A stretch of DNA of 34,330 bases from a virus. Below the pieces are notes generated by a model. The model was not told the DNA's origin, made no database searches, and saw only the letters and a program-made list of their open reading frames with translations. Location of the stretch: IMG/VR virus record IMGVR_UViG_3300020436_000003, positions 1 to 34,330 of that record; one strand, 5' to 3'. The translations under genes were made by a program, and so were the position numbers. This document shows positions 30,186 through 34,330 of this stretch, piece by piece. Position 1 is the stretch's first letter, and each line of letters starts with the position of its first letter.

Positions 30186-30640
30186 ATAAACTTTAATAAC
30201 TTTAACTCATAATATATAAAAATCAAGAGTCCTGCAATAGCTAATGACGCAACAATAATTGTTTTCCTACGTTCTTTTTCTTCTTCTAATCGTTTTAATT
30301 CTCTTTTTTTCTCTGCACGGGCACTAGCAATCTCACCTTGCAATCGTTCCCATTGACCCGGTGAACCATATAATAAAAAAATTTCACGCAACTGATCACG
30401 CATACGAGCAAGTTCTTCTTTACGAAGATGGGCTTCTATAGCTGTTTGTTCTACCGAACTAAACTTACCAAACAAGGATCTCCCTTTTTTCTCTGCGTGT
30501 ACTTCTATGTTAGCTTCACCTATAGCCCATTTAGATATATACCCACTTAAACTAGACAAGTCTTTACCTACCTGTATACCTTTCATAATTACAGAATGAG
30601 CAGTTTTAACTGCGGCAAATGCTGAGAGCGGATCAATCAT
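30182..30640 (-). CDS. Coiled-coil protein with C-terminal membrane anchor, lysis cassette
   Basis: A 152-residue protein. A short hydrophobic start MIDPLSAFAAVKTAHSVI, a long charged coiled coil at about 67-125 (IASARAEKKRELKRLEEEK), then one C-terminal span at about 127-145 (KTIIVASLAIAGLLIFIYY). It lies immediately before the endolysin. Similar proteins sit next to lysis genes in marine podoviruses without known function. A spanin-like or tail-tip role is possible but the topology is not a classical spanin pair. Confidence 0.75.
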   Translation of the reverse strand: MIDPLSAFAAVKTAHSVIMKGIQVGKDLSSLSGYISKWAIGEANIEVHAEKKGRSLFGKFSSVEQTAIEAHLRKEELARMRDQLREIFLLYGSPGQWERLQGEIASARAEKKRELKRLEEEKERRKTIIVASLAIAGLLIFIYYELKLLKFI

Positions 30641-30795
30641 TAATGTACTCTTTCGTAATCGTGATATTCTTCAAAGCCTACAGATTCTATAAATTCTTTA
30701 GCTTCACTTAAACTGTCAAAGGATTTTGCTTCTATAACCACAACATATTGTTTGCGGTGCTTTTTAACTTTGTATGTTAATCTAACTTCTTCCAT
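30640..30795 (-). CDS. 51-residue protein of unknown function
   Basis: The minus-strand frame from ATG at 30795 reads MEEVRLTYKVKKHRKQYVVV and ends EEYHDYERVH. TAATG overlap with the next gene and a 14-nt overlap with the previous one make coding likely. It is predicted beta-beta-alpha and soluble. It is not recognised. Confidence 0.68.
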   Translation of the reverse strand: MEEVRLTYKVKKHRKQYVVVIEAKSFDSLSEAKEFIESVGFEEYHDYERVH

Positions 30796-30988
30796 ATAAA
30801 AGACCAAGTATTATAGTTATCAATAATCCAATAATAGATGCACTTGATGACCATAGCAATACCTCTAGTCTTTTTATGCGATATTCAACAGCATCAAGAC
30901 GTTGACCTGTCATTTGTCTATACACGACACATTCTCTTTCGTGAGCCCTCATTTCTTTAGCTACATCTTTTATAGTACGTGTGTCCAT
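30782..30988 (-). CDS. 68-residue membrane-anchored protein
   Basis: Charged N-terminal helix (KEMRAHERECVVYRQMTGQR) leading into one C-terminal span at about 44-65 (LLWSSSASIIGLLITIILGLL). The coiled-coil-then-span layout resembles small holin-like or spanin-like phage proteins near lysis genes (for example the haemolysin XhlA-type layout). The start overlaps the chaperone stop by 1 nt. Function is inferred. Confidence 0.72.
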   Translation of the reverse strand: MDTRTIKDVAKEMRAHERECVVYRQMTGQRLDAVEYRIKRLEVLLWSSSASIIGLLITIILGLLYGRS

Positions 30989-31284
30989 TATTTCGGTTTC
31001 TCTGGCATGGTTACAGCTTTAGCTTTATCAACTGTATCAACATCTTTAGTTATATCTCTTAACTTTTGTCTATAAGTTTTCCAAGAACTTGACATAGTTA
31101 CATCTGACATTGCCATCCAATCACATTCAGCTAACAGATTAGTTCTTTCTTGACGAATACTAGCCATAAGACGATCTAATTCACCTTTAGCCCATTCTGT
31201 ATCTCTAGCTTCTAGGTCTTTAATTTCGTCAGCAGTTAATTCTACTTCCTTACCATTAACCATTTTTGTTTTATAAATGGACAT
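30988..31284 (-). CDS. Tail fibre assembly chaperone-like protein
   Basis: A 98-residue protein. The motif R-x-x-L-L-A-E-C-D-W (about 47-56), then SSWKTYRQKLRDITK (66-80), is the signature of phage tail assembly chaperones (Phage_tail_APC: LL..sDW......W..YRq.LRdi). It follows the four tail-tip-type genes, which are its probable clients. A strong GAGG-type site precedes the ATG. Confidence 0.85.
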   Translation of the reverse strand: MSIYKTKMVNGKEVELTADEIKDLEARDTEWAKGELDRLMASIRQERTNLLAECDWMAMSDVTMSSSWKTYRQKLRDITKDVDTVDKAKAVTMPEKPK

Positions 31285-31306
31285 ATTTACCTCCTTTCAT
31301 ATTTAA

Positions 31307-31921
31307 TTAAGTTGTTAATCCATAAATTGTTATTGTTCCAGAAAAATTACCAGAACTACAAAAAAATCTTATATGTGGAGTTGCTTGATTTTGATTGTTA
31401 TATCCAGAACCCATAGCTGTAAATAAATAGTTGTGAGACGTTCTACTCATACAGTTCCAAAAATAAGAAGTATTAACAGATTCTAATAAATTATGTAGAT
31501 AAATATGACAAGAAGATACTTCTCCTGTTGCATTACTTAAATAATAATTAACATCACTACGAGCTGTGCTTGTATTTCCTGTTGCGTGAAAAGATGAAGT
31601 GCTACTAACACTATTATCACCACCACTAGAATTTATATGATTCCTTACACCACCTTTAGCAAATGCTACACTTGAACTTAAACCACCACTTGTTGTATTT
31701 ATATTAAATCCAAAATTTGCACTATCGGTAGATACTGATAAACCACTAACAGTTACAAAATATGTCTTATAAGCTGTACCTACTGTTGCACTAGTCAAAT
31801 CAAAATCAGCCGTACTAGCACTACTTGCTACTGTAGCATATAATTTAACCAACCCACCTGTTGCAAAAGGTAATGCAGTTACACTAGATAAAGTATTATT
31901 ATTTGCTCTAATTATTGCCAT
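31307..31921 (-). CDS. Tail-tip/receptor-binding-type protein 4
   Basis: A 204-residue, Ser/Thr/Asn-rich, beta protein starting MAIIRANNNTLSSVTALPFATGG and ending FSGTITIYGLTT. The ending matches those of the two upstream genes. It is last of the four serial tail genes. The start overlaps the preceding gene by 1 nt. It probably decorates the tail or binds receptor. No enzymatic motif is seen. Confidence 0.78.
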   Translation of the reverse strand: MAIIRANNNTLSSVTALPFATGGLVKLYATVASSASTADFDLTSATVGTAYKTYFVTVSGLSVSTDSANFGFNINTTSGGLSSSVAFAKGGVRNHINSSGGDNSVSSTSSFHATGNTSTARSDVNYYLSNATGEVSSCHIYLHNLLESVNTSYFWNCMSRTSHNYLFTAMGSGYNNQNQATPHIRFFCSSGNFSGTITIYGLTT

Positions 31922-32979
31922 TAGCTTTTCACTATCCCATATAAAGTAAATGTTCCACTAGCTATATTACCGGCAGAAAAATAACATCTAATATAATTTG
32001 TTGCCGCACCTTGATCTAAATAAGCAGAAAATCTATGGTGGTAATAAAGATTATTACTAGAATGTTGTACTGAATCAATTTGAACAGTTGTTCCACCTTG
32101 TGATGAATTATTAACATTATTTAAATACAAAGTATAAGTTGTAGATTCTCCTGACGCTGTTCCCGCACCATCTATAATTTCAAAATAAGTTTGGTTTGCT
32201 AAATAACCATTTGCCGAAATACTACCATTATCAAATCTTTGATAAATACCATTTGAATACCACCCTTGTGTCATATTTCCACCATTTTGGTCAGATGTAA
32301 ACCATCTGTTATAAGCACCATCACTTGTAGGTACAACTCTAGCTGCTTTTATAATATAATCATCATAGGTAGAATTTATGTAAGTATTATCAAAAGCAAC
32401 AAATGTTGTTGATGAAGATATTGTTGTTCTATTTAAAAATTTTAAACCTCCACTTGGTGCATCAACAAAACTTAAATTACCAGAACCATCTGATTGTAAC
32501 ATTTTATTTGCCGCAGGTGCTGTGCTTGGCAAGGTTAATGTATACGATTGTGCCGCACTATGAGGTGGCCCTTTAATTGTTACTCCGTGGCTATTATTTT
32601 CGCAATTTAATTTTATTGCTCCGGAATCTGATCCTGCTCCCTTTGATATAAGTGTAGGTGCAGTAGCTAACTTATCATTAGTTACAGTATTATCACTAGG
32701 TGTACCTATATTAAGAACATCACCTAATACTAAAATAAAATTTATAACATCACCGGTAACAAGGTTGGAAGCGAACGTAATTGTATGATTTGAAACGCTA
32801 AAAGACGTTCCGGGATTTTGTATTATACCATTTAAACTTACGATCATATGATTCGCAGAAGCCGGAACATAGTTTGCAGAATTATATTGCATAGTGTAGG
32901 CGGCTTGACCATTAACTACAGAAATTGTATCTAACTTTATAAAGTTTCCTGTTATAGGCTGTTGTCCAAGATATGCCAT
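31921..32979 (-). CDS. Tail fibre/tip-type protein 3, modular
   Basis: A 352-residue protein. Residues 1-115, with MAYLGQQPITGNF and IVSLNGIIQNPGTSFSVSN followed by LVLGDVLNIGTPSDNTVTNDKLA, form the adaptor module seen in marine phage fibres. Residues about 115-175 are a linker with LTLPSTAPAANKMLQSDGSG, the stem pattern of many fibres. The C-terminal module ends GTFTLYGIVKS and is related to the gene at 31307-31921. It combines a docking part and a tip module, so it is a candidate main receptor-binding protein. Confidence 0.82.
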   Translation of the reverse strand: MAYLGQQPITGNFIKLDTISVVNGQAAYTMQYNSANYVPASANHMIVSLNGIIQNPGTSFSVSNHTITFASNLVTGDVINFILVLGDVLNIGTPSDNTVTNDKLATAPTLISKGAGSDSGAIKLNCENNSHGVTIKGPPHSAAQSYTLTLPSTAPAANKMLQSDGSGNLSFVDAPSGGLKFLNRTTISSSTTFVAFDNTYINSTYDDYIIKAARVVPTSDGAYNRWFTSDQNGGNMTQGWYSNGIYQRFDNGSISANGYLANQTYFEIIDGAGTASGESTTYTLYLNNVNNSSQGGTTVQIDSVQHSSNNLYYHHRFSAYLDQGAATNYIRCYFSAGNIASGTFTLYGIVKS

Positions 32980-33644
32980 TATTTAGCTAGTCCATAAATA
33001 GTTACTGTTCCGTATGATTCAAATTTTGTTGTTGTATGGTTTAGTGAACCACCACCACCACCACCACCTACACCTAACATAAATGAAATAGTATCGTAAG
33101 ATGTATTTGCAGTAGCTAAATTCATACCACTTTCAAAATAATCTGAATTTGTATTTCCGTGCATAAGTGTATTTGAAACAACACACATTGGGTCTGTGCT
33201 TACCTGTGGATTTAAAACATCACAAAATCCACTAGCATAAACTTCTTCATTTGCTGAAAAATTTTGACAAAGTGTTCCAATATCGTAACCATCTCCATAT
33301 ACAACACTATTTGTTGTTTGGTCTGCTCTAATATAATGTAATGAATGTTTTATAGTTGTAGACCCCGTTGTGCCAACACTACCACCACTTCCAAATCTAA
33401 ATAGTAATGCACCATTAGTAGCATTAGCTGTACTAGCTTTTTCTCTTATGTTGTAATAAATTTTGTAATTTGTATAAGTAGAAGTAAAAACACTTGCAAA
33501 AACAAATCCCTCTGTTGCTTCTGAGCCACTTGCTATTGTTGTTGATGCTATCTTAACTAAACCACCCGCACCACTTACTGTACCTGTAAAAGCATAGGTA
33601 TCAGCTAGGTTCATTGATTCAGCTTGTATTTTACTTAATGGCAT
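32979..33644 (-). CDS. Tail-tip/receptor-binding-type protein 2
   Basis: A 221-residue protein. The N-terminus MPLSKIQAESMNLADTYAFTG resembles a short particle-binding peptide common in marine phage tail proteins, followed by a beta-rich module with a Gly run (nine Gly at about 193-201) and ending YGTVTIYGLAK. It is related to its downstream neighbours by the closing GT(I/V/F)T(I/L)YG(L/I) strand. 1-nt overlaps on both sides. Confidence 0.8.
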   Translation of the reverse strand: MPLSKIQAESMNLADTYAFTGTVSGAGGLVKIASTTIASGSEATEGFVFASVFTSTYTNYKIYYNIREKASTANATNGALLFRFGSGGSVGTTGSTTIKHSLHYIRADQTTNSVVYGDGYDIGTLCQNFSANEEVYASGFCDVLNPQVSTDPMCVVSNTLMHGNTNSDYFESGMNLATANTSYDTISFMLGVGGGGGGGSLNHTTTKFESYGTVTIYGLAK

Positions 33645-34330
33645 TATGAATCCTTTAAAGCTATAATTTCTAAATGAGGTACTACAAGTTGTGCTGAACT
33701 ACCTCCATCCCATAGAGCGGCTTCGTGTAATTTACATTGGTTGCCACTATCGTATTCTCTACCTTGTAGTTTCATTATTTTTGCACTTGTCCAAGAAGTA
33801 ATATCTCCGTGTGCTGTATTTGCTGAACCTGCATTACAATTAATTGTATATTGATATTCAAATCTTCCCATTAAATAATTACCATAAAAAGTTGTTCTTC
33901 CATCTGTTACTTCCGTACCATCTAAATAAAACCTTATATGTAAACCATTATAATTAGTTCCATCATATTGTGTTTGAAATATATATTTATATATAACTCT
34001 AGTAGTACCAGAAGGAGGTGTATAAGAAATACTTGAACCAGTAATATCTTCATAAGTGGTTGGTAATCTTTGTCTAGATGTAATATCAGCCATTGTATAT
34101 GTGCCACTAGGTACTGTTACTGCTGTACCATTACAAGGACTAGATAGTATTTCAAGAATATTTGAACTACTTATAGTTGCAAAACTATTATCACCTCGTA
34201 AAAATGTACTACTACTTTTTGTACCTGTAGCTGACAACTCTGCCATTCCTACACTACCACTTGCAGGATTAATTGTTCCTACGGCTCTACCTATATAAAC
34301 ACAGTACATATCATCTGTACCTGCTGTTGC
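33644..34330 (-). CDS. Tail fibre/tip-type virion protein, C-terminal part (continues from 275 across the join)
   Basis: This is the remainder of the 294-residue gene that starts at 275. 34254-34330 duplicate 1-77. After the adaptor a short linker (SGSVGMAELSATGTKSSSTFL) leads into a C-terminal module of about 180 residues with SSSNILEILSSPCNGTAVTVPSG and YKYIFQTQYDGTNYNGLHIRFYLDG, probably a jelly-roll-like tip. Unlike its neighbours it does not end in the GT.T.YG strand but in LEIIALKDS. It is inferred to be a receptor-binding or tail-tip protein. Confidence 0.83.
   Translation of the reverse strand, partial: ATAGTDDMYCVYIGRAVGTINPASGSVGMAELSATGTKSSSTFLRGDNSFATISSSNILEILSSPCNGTAVTVPSGTYTMADITSRQRLPTTYEDITGSSISYTPPSGTTRVIYKYIFQTQYDGTNYNGLHIRFYLDGTEVTDGRTTFYGNYLMGRFEYQYTINCNAGSANTAHGDITSWTSAKIMKLQGREYDSGNQCKLHEAALWDGGSSAQLVVPHLEIIALKDS
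34254..34330. repeat. Right copy of 77-bp terminal overlap
   Basis: Exact duplicate of 1-77. For a non-redundant circular map this copy should be dropped. Confidence 0.93.

Noticed and set aside
1-34330. 77-bp terminal direct repeats as T7-like physical ends
   Set aside because: The repeat lies inside a tail gene that continues in frame across it, and 77 is a standard assembler k-mer size. T7-like terminal repeats are longer and lie outside genes.

Overview
This window is a complete, circularly closed genome of a small AT-rich podophage. The last 77 bases (34254-34330) repeat the first 77 exactly, so the unique length is 34,253 bp, and one tail gene reads in frame across the join. The gene content is a T7-like virion (connector-type portal, TerL, tail tubes A and B, three internal virion proteins, T7-type tail fibre) plus small protein families common in marine phages (DUF6321, DUF5872, a GC/proline-rich protein beside TerL). 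There is no RNA polymerase, DNA polymerase, primase, helicase or integrase. Size, gene set and base composition suggest a lytic marine podovirus of the kind that infects SAR11-like Alphaproteobacteria (HTVC010P-like, about 35 kb). That host and clade assignment is inference.

The genome has only two transcription blocks. A late block runs on the minus strand from 21720 down to 1 and on through the join to 29246 (about 26.7 kb). In order of transcription it holds the small terminase, a cassette of very lysine-rich small proteins, large terminase, portal, scaffold, capsid, tail tubes, internal virion proteins, tail fibre, four serial tail-tip or receptor-binding-type genes, a tail assembly chaperone and a lysis cassette (TM proteins, SleB-type endolysin, holin, tiny TM protein). 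An early block runs on the plus strand from 22145 to 29244 (7.1 kb). It holds several unknown small proteins, a DUF932 protein, an HTH/DnaT-like initiator overlapping a putative helicase loader in another frame, a YqaJ exonuclease, an annealing protein, SSB, a LexA-type HTH protein and a Hjc-like nuclease. The two blocks converge with a 1-nt gap at 29245 and diverge from one control region (21721-22144).

The most unusual content is non-coding. The divergent region contains an approximately 216-nt element (21845-22060) whose ends pair over 37 bp, interrupted by a hairpin in one strand, giving a clean three-way junction with a second junction inside. A second gene-free region (22736-23212) is a nearly continuous run of about nine hairpins, starting with a terminator and including a tandem pair of identical 30-nt hairpins. 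A third structured leader lies at 25145-25273. G-U pairs indicate plus-strand RNA for the first two regions. I found no resemblance to tRNA, tmRNA, a known riboswitch or CRISPR. These are the best candidates for an undescribed phage RNA system. Phage replication seems to rely on host polymerases recruited by the initiator/loader pair, with recombination through the exonuclease/annealing/SSB/resolvase set.
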